The notes below the pieces were generated by a model, which had not been told where the DNA came from, ran no database searches, and saw nothing but the letters and a program-made list of their open reading frames with translations. Position numbers and translations under genes: made by a program. From NCBI GenBank assembly GCA_902476645.1, contig CABSEG010000007.1, positions 1 through 64,000 of the forward strand: a DNA stretch of 64,000 bases, given 5' to 3'. Positions 52,755 through 60,042 of the stretch are shown in pieces. The DNA is from an uncultured Lachnospiraceae bacterium (GTDB lineage: Bacteria; Bacillota; Clostridia; Lachnospirales; Lachnospiraceae). How positions within the stretch are numbered: position 1 is the first letter of the stretch; each line of letters opens with the position of its first letter.

Positions 52755-53926
52755 ATCTGAGATTTTCAAAAAAGACAAGTTTGTTTCCAGAGGGAATTTT
52801 TGCAGTGCTGAATGAGAGAAAGGAGCAATTGGAGAAGGAAGGACGCCGCATTTATAACTTATCCGTTGGCACGCCGGATTTTTGCCCGGCTCCCCATGTG
52901 ATGGAGGCGGTATCCAAGGCAGCCCAGGATCCCGGAAATTATAAGTATGCTCTGACAGACAGACCCTTTTTAATCAGGGCAGTACAGGACTTCTATCAGA
53001 AGCGATTCGGCGTTGATCTGCGGCAGGATGAAATCATGTCCATGAACGGTTCCCAGGAGGGGATGGCACATATTACCTGGGCTCTCTGTGATCCCAACGA
53101 TGTGGTTTTGGTACCGAATCCGGGCTATCCCATTTTCAGCATTGGGCCTATGCTCTGTGACGCGAAAGTGGAGACGTATCCTCTGTATCGGGAGAACGAT
53201 TTTTTGCCAAAGCTGGACCAGATTCCGGAGGAGACAGCCAAAAGGGCAAAATTTATGCTGGTCTCTTATCCGTTGAATCCGGTCTGTGTCACAGCTCCCG
53301 ATTCCTTTTATGAGGAACTGATTGCTTTTGCGAGAAAGTATGAAATCATGATTCTCCATGACAATGCATATTCTGATATTATCTATGGGGGCAGGGAAGG
53401 AAAATCCTTCCTGTCTTTTGAGGGAGCCAAGGAGGTGGGAATTGAGTTTTATTCCCTTTCGAAGTCTTATAACCTGACAGGGGCCAGGATTTCCTTTGCT
53501 GTGGGAAATGCCAGGATCATAGAAAAGTTTCGAGGGATCCGCACACAGATTGACTATGGGGTTTTTCTGCCCATACAGTATGGGGCTGCGGCAGCGCTGA
53601 CTGGCCCGAAAGACGCGGTAAAAGCCCAATGTGCAGAGTATGAAGCCAGAAGCAAAGCGCTCTGTCAGGGACTTCGAAGCATTGGATGGGAGGTACCCGA
53701 TAGTCAGGGCACTATGTTCGCATGGGCGCCGATTCCAAGGCCCTACACCAATTCTGAACAGTTTGTGATGGATCTGATGGAGAAAGCAGGGGTCATCTGT
53801 GTCCCGGGAAGCAGCTTTGGTTCCCTGGGAGAGGGCTATGTACGATTCGCACTGGTATATCCTGTGAAAGAAATGAAAAAGATCGTACAGGCTATTGAGG
53901 ATAGCGGCATTCTGGGACTTGAATAA
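52751..53926 (+). CDS. PLP-dependent class I/II aminotransferase
   Basis: 391 residues, fold type I. The PLP Lys is Lys238 in SLSKSYNLTGARISFAVGN. Other marks are NLSVGTPDFCPAPHV, NGSQEGMAHITWALCDPND, NPGYPIFSIGP and LHDNAYSDIIYGG. It resembles the LL-diaminopimelate/aspartate aminotransferase group (DapL/AlaT/PatA-like); the exact substrate cannot be read from sequence. Its ATG overlaps the stop of the GtrA-YfhO gene, an unexpected partner for an aminotransferase. The murB promoter overlaps its 3' end. Confidence 0.92.
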   Translation: MNLRFSKKTSLFPEGIFAVLNERKEQLEKEGRRIYNLSVGTPDFCPAPHVMEAVSKAAQDPGNYKYALTDRPFLIRAVQDFYQKRFGVDLRQDEIMSMNGSQEGMAHITWALCDPNDVVLVPNPGYPIFSIGPMLCDAKVETYPLYRENDFLPKLDQIPEETAKRAKFMLVSYPLNPVCVTAPDSFYEELIAFARKYEIMILHDNAYSDIIYGGREGKSFLSFEGAKEVGIEFYSLSKSYNLTGARISFAVGNARIIEKFRGIRTQIDYGVFLPIQYGAAAALTGPKDAVKAQCAEYEARSKALCQGLRSIGWEVPDSQGTMFAWAPIPRPYTNSEQFVMDLMEKAGVICVPGSSFGSLGEGYVRFALVYPVKEMKKIVQAIEDSGILGLE

Positions 53927-53947
53927 AACGCATATTTATTGTATGAT
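53919..53947 (+). promoter_or_regulatory. Promoter of the murB operon
   Basis: TTGAAT (53919-53924), a 17-base spacer and TATGAT (53942-53947), overlapping the end of the aminotransferase gene. Confidence 0.65.
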
Positions 53948-54012
53948 GAAACAAGCGAGGTCTGATGGGACCTTATGGTTAGTAAGGAAATGATCAGAAT
54001 TGAGGAAGAAAA

Positions 54013-54927
54013 GTGAATCAAGAATTTAGCAATCAACTTTGTGCGATTGTGGGCAGCGACAATTTATATGCAAATGAACAGATGCGAAAACACACCACAT
54101 TTCAGATTGGCGGGCCGGCCGATTACTATGTGACCCCGCACAGCAAAGAAGAGATTCGTGATGTAATGGAAGCGTGCAGACAGGCGTCTGTGCCCTATTA
54201 TATTCTTGGACGAGGAAGCAATTTGTTGGTGGGAGACGGGGGATATCGAGGCGTTGTGATCCAGATTTCCAAAAACTACAGCGATATCTGGGTGGAAGGA
54301 ACTCAGATAAGAGCTAAGGCAGGGGCACTTTTGTCTAAGATTGCAAGGAAGGCAATGAAAAACGGTCTGGCTGGAATGGAATTTGCAGCGGGAATCCCCG
54401 GAACCTTGGGCGGCGCCGTGGTAATGAATGCGGGCGCTTATGGCGGCGAGATGAAAGATGTACTGGAGGAAGTCTTAGTACTGACCCAAGAAGGAGAGTT
54501 TTTAACGCTTCAGGCCCGGGAGCTGGAACTGGGATATCGAACCAGTATCATTGCAAGACAAGATTTTCTGGTTCTGGAGGCGGCGCTGAATCTTAGAAAG
54601 GGAAATTCTGAGGAGATACGTGCCTTGATTGAAGATTTAAACCAGCGCCGCATTTCAAAACAGCCTTTGGAATACCCCAGCGCCGGCAGCACCTTCAAAA
54701 GGCCCCAGGGATATTTCGCGGGAAAATTAATTATGGATGCAGGACTTCAGGGATTTTCCGTAGGGGATGCCCAGGTTTCGGAAAAGCATTGTGGGTTTGT
54801 GATCAACAAAGGGAAGGCTACGGCAAAGGATGTACGGTGTCTGATGGAGGAAGTGATTCGGAGAGTGGAGCAGCAATTTGGCGTGCGCCTGGAGCCGGAA
54901 GTGAAGATGCTGGGAGAATTTCAATGA
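54013..54927 (+). CDS. murB: UDP-N-acetylenolpyruvoylglucosamine reductase
   Basis: 304 residues, starting at GTG 54013 behind GAGGAAG. FAD enzyme of peptidoglycan precursor synthesis (UDP-MurNAc formation, NADPH-dependent). FAD-binding signatures are LGRGSNLLVGDGGYRG and GMEFAAGIPGTLGGAVVMNAGAYGGE; the catalytic Ser lies in PSAGSTFKRP and the C-terminal Glu in LEPEVKMLGEF. The shorter, Tyr-loop-less sequence suggests type II MurB. The rapZ start overlaps the stop by four bases. Confidence 0.96.
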   Translation: MNQEFSNQLCAIVGSDNLYANEQMRKHTTFQIGGPADYYVTPHSKEEIRDVMEACRQASVPYYILGRGSNLLVGDGGYRGVVIQISKNYSDIWVEGTQIRAKAGALLSKIARKAMKNGLAGMEFAAGIPGTLGGAVVMNAGAYGGEMKDVLEEVLVLTQEGEFLTLQARELELGYRTSIIARQDFLVLEAALNLRKGNSEEIRALIEDLNQRRISKQPLEYPSAGSTFKRPQGYFAGKLIMDAGLQGFSVGDAQVSEKHCGFVINKGKATAKDVRCLMEEVIRRVEQQFGVRLEPEVKMLGEFQ

Positions 54928-55781
54928 GATTTGTAATCGTGACGGGAATGTCAGGCGCGGGAAAGACAACGGCCCTGAAAATGCTGGAAGACGTGGGCTA
55001 TTTTTGTGTGGATAATCTTCCCATTCCTCTAATGCCCAAATTCATGGAACTGGCAGGACATCCCGGAAATGAGATTGACCGGGTGGCTCTTGGCGTAGAT
55101 ATTCGAAGCGGAGAGGCTTTAGGAGAACTGGAAAGAATACTGGAAAAGATGAGCATGTCAGGAGTTTCCTATGAAATTCTGTTTTTGGACGCATCCGATG
55201 AGGTGTTGGTGAAACGTTACAAAGAAACCAGAAGGAGCCATCCCTTGTCCAAAGGAGGAAGAGTGGACAGGGGAATCCGTGAAGAGCGGGTAAAAGTAGA
55301 CTTTTTGAAAAGACATGCCGATTATATTTTGGATACCAGTCAGCTTTTGACAAGGGAATTAAACCAGGAATTGGATAAGATTTTTGTGCAGGGGCAGGAA
55401 TTTCAGAATATGATCATCACAATTCTCTCTTTTGGATTTAAGTATGGACTGCCAAGTGATGCGGATTTAGTTTTTGATGTACGTTTTTTGCCCAATCCCT
55501 ATTATGTGGAAGATTTGAAAAACAAGACGGGAAATGATGCCGCTGTGCAAGACTATGTTATGGGATTTGAATTGTCTCATATATTTCTGGAGAAGCTAAC
55601 GGATATGGTGCAATTTCTGATTCCCAACTATATCATGGAAGGGAAAAATCAGTTGGTGATCGGGATTGGCTGTACAGGTGGAAAGCATCGTTCCGTTACG
55701 CTGGCTAATAAGCTGTATGAGAGTCTCAACCATCAGTTTGCATATGGATTGAAGATTGAGCATCGGGATATTTTAAAGTAG
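54924..55781 (+). CDS. rapZ: RNase adapter RapZ (YvcJ-type P-loop protein)
   Basis: 286 residues from ATG 54924, overlapping murB. N-terminal Walker A GMSGAGKT (8-15), Walker B-like LFLDASDEVLVKRYKETRRSHPL, and the C-terminal signature YVMGFELSHIFLEKL plus GCTGGKHRSVTLA. In Enterobacteria RapZ guides RNase E to a sugar-synthesis small RNA; in Firmicutes the orthologue YvcJ binds and hydrolyses nucleotides and is linked to cell-envelope metabolism. Follows murB and precedes whiA, as in Bacillus order. Confidence 0.95.
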   Translation: MRFVIVTGMSGAGKTTALKMLEDVGYFCVDNLPIPLMPKFMELAGHPGNEIDRVALGVDIRSGEALGELERILEKMSMSGVSYEILFLDASDEVLVKRYKETRRSHPLSKGGRVDRGIREERVKVDFLKRHADYILDTSQLLTRELNQELDKIFVQGQEFQNMIITILSFGFKYGLPSDADLVFDVRFLPNPYYVEDLKNKTGNDAAVQDYVMGFELSHIFLEKLTDMVQFLIPNYIMEGKNQLVIGIGCTGGKHRSVTLANKLYESLNHQFAYGLKIEHRDILK

Positions 55782-55791
55782 GAGTGAAAAG

Positions 55792-56772
55792 ATGTCGTTT
55801 TCCAGTGAAGTTAAGGAAGAGCTGTCTTTACAGATCAGTCCCGCAAGGCATTGTCAAATTGCAGAGGTTGCCGCAATCATCAGCATGTGTGGGAAAGTTT
55901 CTATTTCCTGTTCCGGCGATTTTGCCCTGAGGGTGCAGACGGAAAATCTTGCAGTGGCCAGAAAGTACTTTACATTATTGAAAAAAACATTTAATATAGT
56001 TACTGAGGTTCAGGTAAGGCAGAATGCCGGTCAGAAAAGAACCAGAGCCTATACGATAGGAATAAAAAAGCATGAGGATTCGCTGCGTGTGCTACAGGCT
56101 GCGAAGCTTGTCAATCAAGATATGGAGATAGAAGAAAACCTTTCCCTGACGGATAATCTGGTGATTCAGAGGACCTGCTGTAAGCGGGCCTTTATCAGGG
56201 GAGCATTTTTAGCCACAGGCTCCATCAGCGATCCAAAGAAATTTTATCATTTTGAAATTGTGTGCGCAACCATACATAAAGCGGAGCAACTACAGGCCAT
56301 AATCAACTCCTTTGAGGCGGAGGCGAAGATTGTACAGCGCAAAAAATATTATGTTGTATATCTGAAAGAAGGGGCTCAGATCGTTGATATGCTGAACGTC
56401 ATGGAGGCGCATACAGCCCTGATGAATCTGGAAAATGTAAGGATTCTGAAGGAAATGAGAAACGCAGTAAATCGGAAGGTGAACTGTGAGACAGCCAATA
56501 TCCATAAAACGGTAAGTGCGGCTGTTAAGCAGATAGAAGATATTCAATATCTGCAATCCACCATAGGTTTGGAGAACCTTTCAGAGGGCTTAGAGGAGGT
56601 TGCCAGACTTCGACTGGAGCATCCTGAGGCCACTTTAAAAGAGCTTGGCATGATGCTGGTTCCACAGGTGGGAAAATCCGGAGTGAATCACAGGCTGCGA
56701 AAGTTAAGTACGATAGCGGAAGAGCTAAGAGGAAGTAAGGAGGAGAATTATTATGACAAAAAGACACATTAA
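55792..56772 (+). CDS. whiA: WhiA-family DNA-binding regulator
   Basis: 326 residues. N-terminal LAGLIDADG homing-endonuclease-like fold without catalytic motifs (SFSSEVKEELSLQ start, CCKRAFIRGAFLATGSISDPKKFYHFEI) and a C-terminal HTH (LSEGLEEVARLRLEHPEATLKELGMML, GKSGVNHRLRKL). WhiA controls cell division or sporulation genes in Actinobacteria and affects division in Bacillus. Start ATG 55792 follows AGGAGTG. The crh-like gene begins inside its last codons (20-base overlap). Confidence 0.95.
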   Translation: MSFSSEVKEELSLQISPARHCQIAEVAAIISMCGKVSISCSGDFALRVQTENLAVARKYFTLLKKTFNIVTEVQVRQNAGQKRTRAYTIGIKKHEDSLRVLQAAKLVNQDMEIEENLSLTDNLVIQRTCCKRAFIRGAFLATGSISDPKKFYHFEIVCATIHKAEQLQAIINSFEAEAKIVQRKKYYVVYLKEGAQIVDMLNVMEAHTALMNLENVRILKEMRNAVNRKVNCETANIHKTVSAAVKQIEDIQYLQSTIGLENLSEGLEEVARLRLEHPEATLKELGMMLVPQVGKSGVNHRLRKLSTIAEELRGSKEENYYDKKTH

Positions 56773-57007
56773 AATTCAGATTGCCAATGGTTTGGAGGCA
56801 AGGCCGGTGGCCCTGCTGGTACAGGTGGCCAGTCAATTTGAAAGCAGTATTTATGTGGAAGCCGGAGAAAAGAAGATTAATGCAAAAAGTATAATGGGTA
56901 TGATGACACTGGGACTCTCAGCCGGAGAAGAGATCGTTGTATCTGCAGACGGCAGTGACGAGTCAGAGGCAATAGAGAAAGTAGAAAAATATTTAAGCGG
57001 CAATTAA
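56753..57007 (+). CDS. crh: Crh-like HPr paralogue (catabolite repression)
   Basis: 84 residues, HPr fold. GGAGGAG lies eight bases upstream of the ATG. Position 15, the PEP-phosphorylated His in HPr, is Glu (NGLEARPV). Ser46, the site used by HPr kinase, is kept (NAKSIMGMM). So it should not relay phosphate in sugar import but could act with CcpA in regulation, like Crh of Bacillus, whose site has Gln. The position behind whiA is the same as Bacillus crh. Ser-P regulation is inferred from family knowledge. A strong terminator follows. Confidence 0.88.
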   Translation: MTKRHIKIQIANGLEARPVALLVQVASQFESSIYVEAGEKKINAKSIMGMMTLGLSAGEEIVVSADGSDESEAIEKVEKYLSGN

Positions 57008-57046
57008 GGTTTCACAGAGGTGGATTGGCATAGAACGAGGAAGAGT

Positions 57047-57102
57047 AACTCCTTTTGGTAGGAAGCGGCAGGTTTGGCTCCAGTACCAAAAGGAGTTTTT
57101 CA
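57047..57102 (+). terminator. Terminator of the murB-rapZ-whiA-crh operon
   Basis: A perfect 14-bp stem (57047-57060 with 57084-57097), a 23-base loop and TTT behind it. Confidence 0.85.
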
Positions 57103-57124
57103 TTTCAGAAAACAACAAAAACCA

Positions 57125-57153
57125 TTGACAGAAAGAAAAAAGTATGTTATCTT
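57125..57153 (+). promoter_or_regulatory. Promoter of the structured RNA
   Basis: TTGACA (57125-57130), a 17-base spacer and TATCTT (57148-57153). No ORF follows within 700 bases on this strand, so it should make a non-coding transcript. Confidence 0.65.
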
Positions 57154-57274
57154 CTATATATCGTAAGAGATATAAAATATATTTTTTGAAAAAACAAACA
57201 GTAAATATGTAACATTTCAATTGCAATTCTGCAAAGAAATCCCGAGAAGAAAAAATAAGATTTAAATAATAAAT

Positions 57275-57590
57275 GGAGCATCCGTACCGAAGACATTTTT
57301 TATTTCATAGGAGAGGGTTCCCTTTTTGTGAAAATTCGGTTCCATGGTGCAAAAGTTAGATGGAGAACGAGTTAAAGGAAATTGGAACAGAAATTCTTTT
57401 TTAATATTCAAGAAACAGCATGTGAGGGCATTAGGAGCGGGCTATGGAATTGATCTCGCTAAGGAAAAAGTTACTTTTGGCTGGGATACAAAAAATTGAA
57501 TTTTCATGTCCGGCGGATAAAGCTGCAAATACCCTAAAGAATTTCTGATCTACTGCTCCTAAAGCAGCGGGTAGAAAGCCGGACATTTTA
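57275..57590 (+). ncRNA. Large structured non-coding RNA, possibly a raiA-motif RNA
   Basis: This part of a 900-base gene-poor, AT-rich gap folds strongly. Helices visible by eye: ACCGAA/TTCGGT (57286-57291 with 57335-57340) extended by GCATCC/GGTGC; ATGTCCGGC/GCCGGACAT, a perfect 9-bp stem (57506-57514 with 57578-57586) enclosing TACCC/GGGTA (57530-57534 with 57569-57573) and CTGCT/AGCAG (57553-57567). The loop GCTCCTAA (57555-57562) is the exact complement of TTAGGAGC (57431-57438), an 8-bp long-range pseudoknot. It has its own promoter (57125) and terminator (57627). It does not match tmRNA, RNase P, SRP or 6S RNA features. Size, pseudoknotted 3' domain and Clostridia host fit the raiA motif, but I recall that consensus only loosely. 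No protein is evident on either strand. Confidence 0.65.
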
Positions 57591-57626
57591 TATATATTCC
57601 TAAACTTTCCATAATACAATCCTTTT

Positions 57627-57655
57627 AAAACGGGCATTTACAGTGCCCGTTTTCC
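57627..57655 (+). terminator. Terminator of the structured RNA
   Basis: AAAACGGGCA (57627-57636) pairs perfectly with TGCCCGTTTT (57644-57653), loop TTTACAG. Confidence 0.85.
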
Positions 57656-57869
57656 CCAAAGGAGAGTTCAGGTTTGTATCTGTAATTAGTATTAGAGAAA
57701 AGAGTATCTTCGTGAAAAAAACAATATGAGCGTGTGAGAGAAACATTTTGTATACAGTTATTACGAGATAAAATTTATATTTCATTTTGAAAGGGGGTGA
57801 TGGACAGCGGAGTAGGTTGTATGTTCTATTGTAGCGGTAAAAAGTAGTATGCCAGATATAAAAATTTGC
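57656..57869. other. AT-rich intergenic stretch before the CAP-domain gene
   Basis: About 215 bases with no supported gene. A nearly perfect anti-16S match (AAGGGGGTGAT, 57790-57800) has no start codon at proper spacing and only a 15-codon frame, so nothing is called. Confidence 0.6.
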
Positions 57870-57875
57870 TATAAT
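57867..57875 (+). promoter_or_regulatory. Extended -10 promoter of the CAP-domain gene
   Basis: TGC-TATAAT (TATAAT at 57870-57875). It overlaps the ATG at 57874, which therefore cannot be the start from this promoter. Confidence 0.6.
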
Positions 57876-57921
57876 GAAAAGAGACATCAAACCAAATCTG
57901 CAAAGGAAGGAAGTGAACGAG

Positions 57922-59487
57922 ATGGGAAAATTGAATAACAAATTGAGAAAAGGAGTGCTGTTAGTCACAGTATTGGCATTATGTGTGGATATGGGGAGTT
58001 TATCAGCCAAGGCTGACAGAAGAAATGTTTGGTTAAAAAAGTCCGGAAAAACCTATTATTATGGCAAAAAGGGAAAAAGGGTCACGGGTTTAAAGTTGAT
58101 CAATGGGAAAAGCTATTTTTTTGACAAAAAGGGAGCCCTCTATAAAAAAGGGTGGAAGACGGTGAAGGGAAAAAAGTATTATTTTAAAAAGACTACCGGA
58201 GCGGCTGTCACAGGGGCCGTAAAGATCGGAAAAAAGAGATATCTTTTTCAATCGAAAGGGCAGTTGACCGGTACCGGACTCCAAAAATACGGCAAAAAAC
58301 GCTACTATACGAAAAAAGGAGTTATCCAGGCAGGACTAAAGTCAGTCAAGAATAAGATCTATTACTTTATGGTCAAGGGGCCAGCGGTGACTGGTTGGAA
58401 GAGCGTAAAGGGGAAAAAATACTATTTTGGTCCAAACGGTGTGGCAGTGACCGGAAAGCAAATCATTGGGGGAAAAACCTATCAGTTTTCCAAGAAAGGC
58501 GTGTTGCAAAAGGAGCTGTCTGCTGATTCAAATCCATCTGACCAAAACCCGGGAAATGTGCAAGAAACGCCGGGAAAAACCACTTGGCCCAACCGGAACC
58601 AACAAACGCCAGAACGACCAGTGGAACCCACAATACAGGATCCCAGTGTGACGGTACCAACGGTAAGCCAGGTAGAGAATACACAGGAAAATATGAATGA
58701 GGCGTATGCGAAGCTGCACCATACCATCGACCAGAGTCAGAACTATGTTGAGAGCTGGAACGCAGAGGATTGGGAGCCAACGGGATATAAAAGTTTCATG
58801 GCAGTTTTTGAAGAGGCAAAAGCTATGTTTGAAGCTACAGAGCGTGTGATTCTGGAGGATCGTAAATGGAGTTTGGTTTTCGATGCCAGTGAAGGTACTT
58901 TTGTAAGCAAACAAAGAGAATTTGACCCGGCAAATTACCCGTATACGGCGACAGAGCTGTTGCAGGAAGCCGAGAAGCTGAAAGCATATGAAACACAGTG
59001 CCTTGTTTTGCAAAAGAAATTAATTTACTATCCGGAACAGTCTAAGGCTATTTTTAATGCAATTAATAAATATCGAATTTCTAAAGGAGTCAAGCCGTTG
59101 GTATGGTCAGAGAATCTTTCAATGACAGCAAGATTGGAATGTGGTTATCGGGTATTCTGTTATGACGGAAAGAACGAGGAATTTGTTAGAGGACATGGAC
59201 TTAATCAATGTAGTTTTATTGGTACAGTATGGACTAGTTACGTAATAGATTCTTGGTTGAATAGTTCTTTACATGAACCGTGGCTTAGAGACGTTACAGA
59301 TTTTTATGGAGCAGTAGCTGTTTATACATGCCAGAGTGACAAAGGAGTAATAAGTAAGGTAATCTTTGCTTCTTGGTCATGCGATGAAATGCCTACTTTT
59401 AGTGATGGCTCATTAACCGTATCAGCTCCTGAAGAGCTTTGGACAACGATCTTAAATTGTGGAATAGACAGCACAATAATCCCATAA
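57922..59487 (+). CDS. Secreted cell-wall-binding-repeat protein with CAP domain
   Basis: 521 residues from ATG 57922, behind AAGGAAGGAAG; an upstream in-frame ATG at 57874 lies in the -10 box. Signal peptide cut near AKA (about residue 32). About eight to nine choline/glucan-binding-type repeats of roughly 20 residues follow (GKTYYYGKKGKRVTGLKLI, KGKKYYFKKTTGAAVTG and others), unusually rich in Lys, then a Pro/Gln/Thr linker and a helical region. The C-terminal 150 residues form a CAP (SCP/PR1) domain: IFNAINKYRISKGVKPLVWSENLSM, VIDSWLNSSLHEPWLRDVTDFYG, then AVAVYTCQSDKG. CAP proteins in Firmicutes are secreted with varied or unknown activity. The CAP-coding end is notably AT-richer than the repeats. 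Confidence 0.85.
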   Translation: MGKLNNKLRKGVLLVTVLALCVDMGSLSAKADRRNVWLKKSGKTYYYGKKGKRVTGLKLINGKSYFFDKKGALYKKGWKTVKGKKYYFKKTTGAAVTGAVKIGKKRYLFQSKGQLTGTGLQKYGKKRYYTKKGVIQAGLKSVKNKIYYFMVKGPAVTGWKSVKGKKYYFGPNGVAVTGKQIIGGKTYQFSKKGVLQKELSADSNPSDQNPGNVQETPGKTTWPNRNQQTPERPVEPTIQDPSVTVPTVSQVENTQENMNEAYAKLHHTIDQSQNYVESWNAEDWEPTGYKSFMAVFEEAKAMFEATERVILEDRKWSLVFDASEGTFVSKQREFDPANYPYTATELLQEAEKLKAYETQCLVLQKKLIYYPEQSKAIFNAINKYRISKGVKPLVWSENLSMTARLECGYRVFCYDGKNEEFVRGHGLNQCSFIGTVWTSYVIDSWLNSSLHEPWLRDVTDFYGAVAVYTCQSDKGVISKVIFASWSCDEMPTFSDGSLTVSAPEELWTTILNCGIDSTIIP

Positions 59488-59562
59488 AGGATTCCAAAAA
59501 GCATCTTTTCTCAAAGGTGCCTAACCGCGTGAGTAATTATTAGGAAAGATAACACAAGGATG

Positions 59563-59593
59563 AAAAGAGCACCTAGATTAGGGTGCTCTTTTT
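59563..59593 (+). terminator. Terminator after the CAP-domain gene
   Basis: AAAAGAGCACC (59563-59573), loop TAGATTAG, GGTGCTCTTTT (59582-59592). Confidence 0.85.
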
Positions 59594-59940
59594 ATGTGAA
59601 AACGTATATAAAGTGTTTTTGGAAAACTGTAAGTAAATACTATAGCTTCAATTTGTTAAGATATCTAATGGACTTTTACAACTGAATAAGCTACGTTGCA
59701 AAGCGGAAGTCTCATATACTATATTGACTCTCCAACTGTGTACAGAGTGTGTTAGACTCATTTACATACGGGAAAGGGACAATGAATTTTAAGTTCAGGA
59801 TCTGATAGCGTTTAGAATGTTTCTCATTATGCTGTTCGCCTCTATTTACTCGTTACTAAGGAAAAGTAGTATAAAAATCACCTCTGTACTTTGACTGGAT
59901 CTGAGGTGATTTTTTAATTCGGCAACCACTCCATAGGCAG
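59594..59940. other. Gene-free AT-rich gap with a second terminator
   Basis: No ORF of note on either strand. It holds an isolated TATACT (59715-59720) without a -35, and a hairpin terminator at 59873-59915. A frame behind GGGAAAGGGAC at about 59779 has only seven codons. Possibly decayed coding DNA or a small RNA; not resolvable from sequence. Confidence 0.5.
59873..59915 (+). terminator. Second terminator hairpin in the gap
   Basis: AAAAATCACCTC (59873-59884) pairs with GAGGTGATTTTT (59903-59914) over 12 bp, followed by T. The transcript it ends is not identified. Confidence 0.8.
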
Positions 59941-59969
59941 TTGCTTTTGTAATATTGATATAGTATAAT
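59941..59969 (+). promoter_or_regulatory. Promoter of the DUF11-repeat surface protein
   Basis: TTGCTT (59941-59946), a 17-base spacer and TATAAT (59964-59969). An inverted repeat TTGTAAA/TTTACAA follows just downstream (about 59979-60001) and could be an operator. Confidence 0.65.
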
Positions 59970-60042
59970 CCAAATTTTTTGTAAAGACTTCTGTTTTACA
60001 ATACAGCACAAGGATTCTTTATATTTTAAAAGGAGGGACTAT

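Noticed and set aside
57275..57590. tmRNA, RNase P, SRP RNA or 6S RNA at this locus
   Set aside because: No tag-peptide frame with a tRNA-like CCA end, no RNase P conserved core, no SRP Alu/S-domain pattern and no 6S open-bubble shape were found.
57431..57637. A 68-codon minus-strand frame inside the 57 kb gap
   Set aside because: It overlaps the strongly structured RNA, and its existence is explained by the base-paired sequence. No ribosome site or homologous motif was seen.
57799..57846. A 15-codon frame behind a near-perfect ribosome-binding sequence
   Set aside because: The ribosome site abuts the ATG with too little spacing and the peptide is very short. Kept only as a note.
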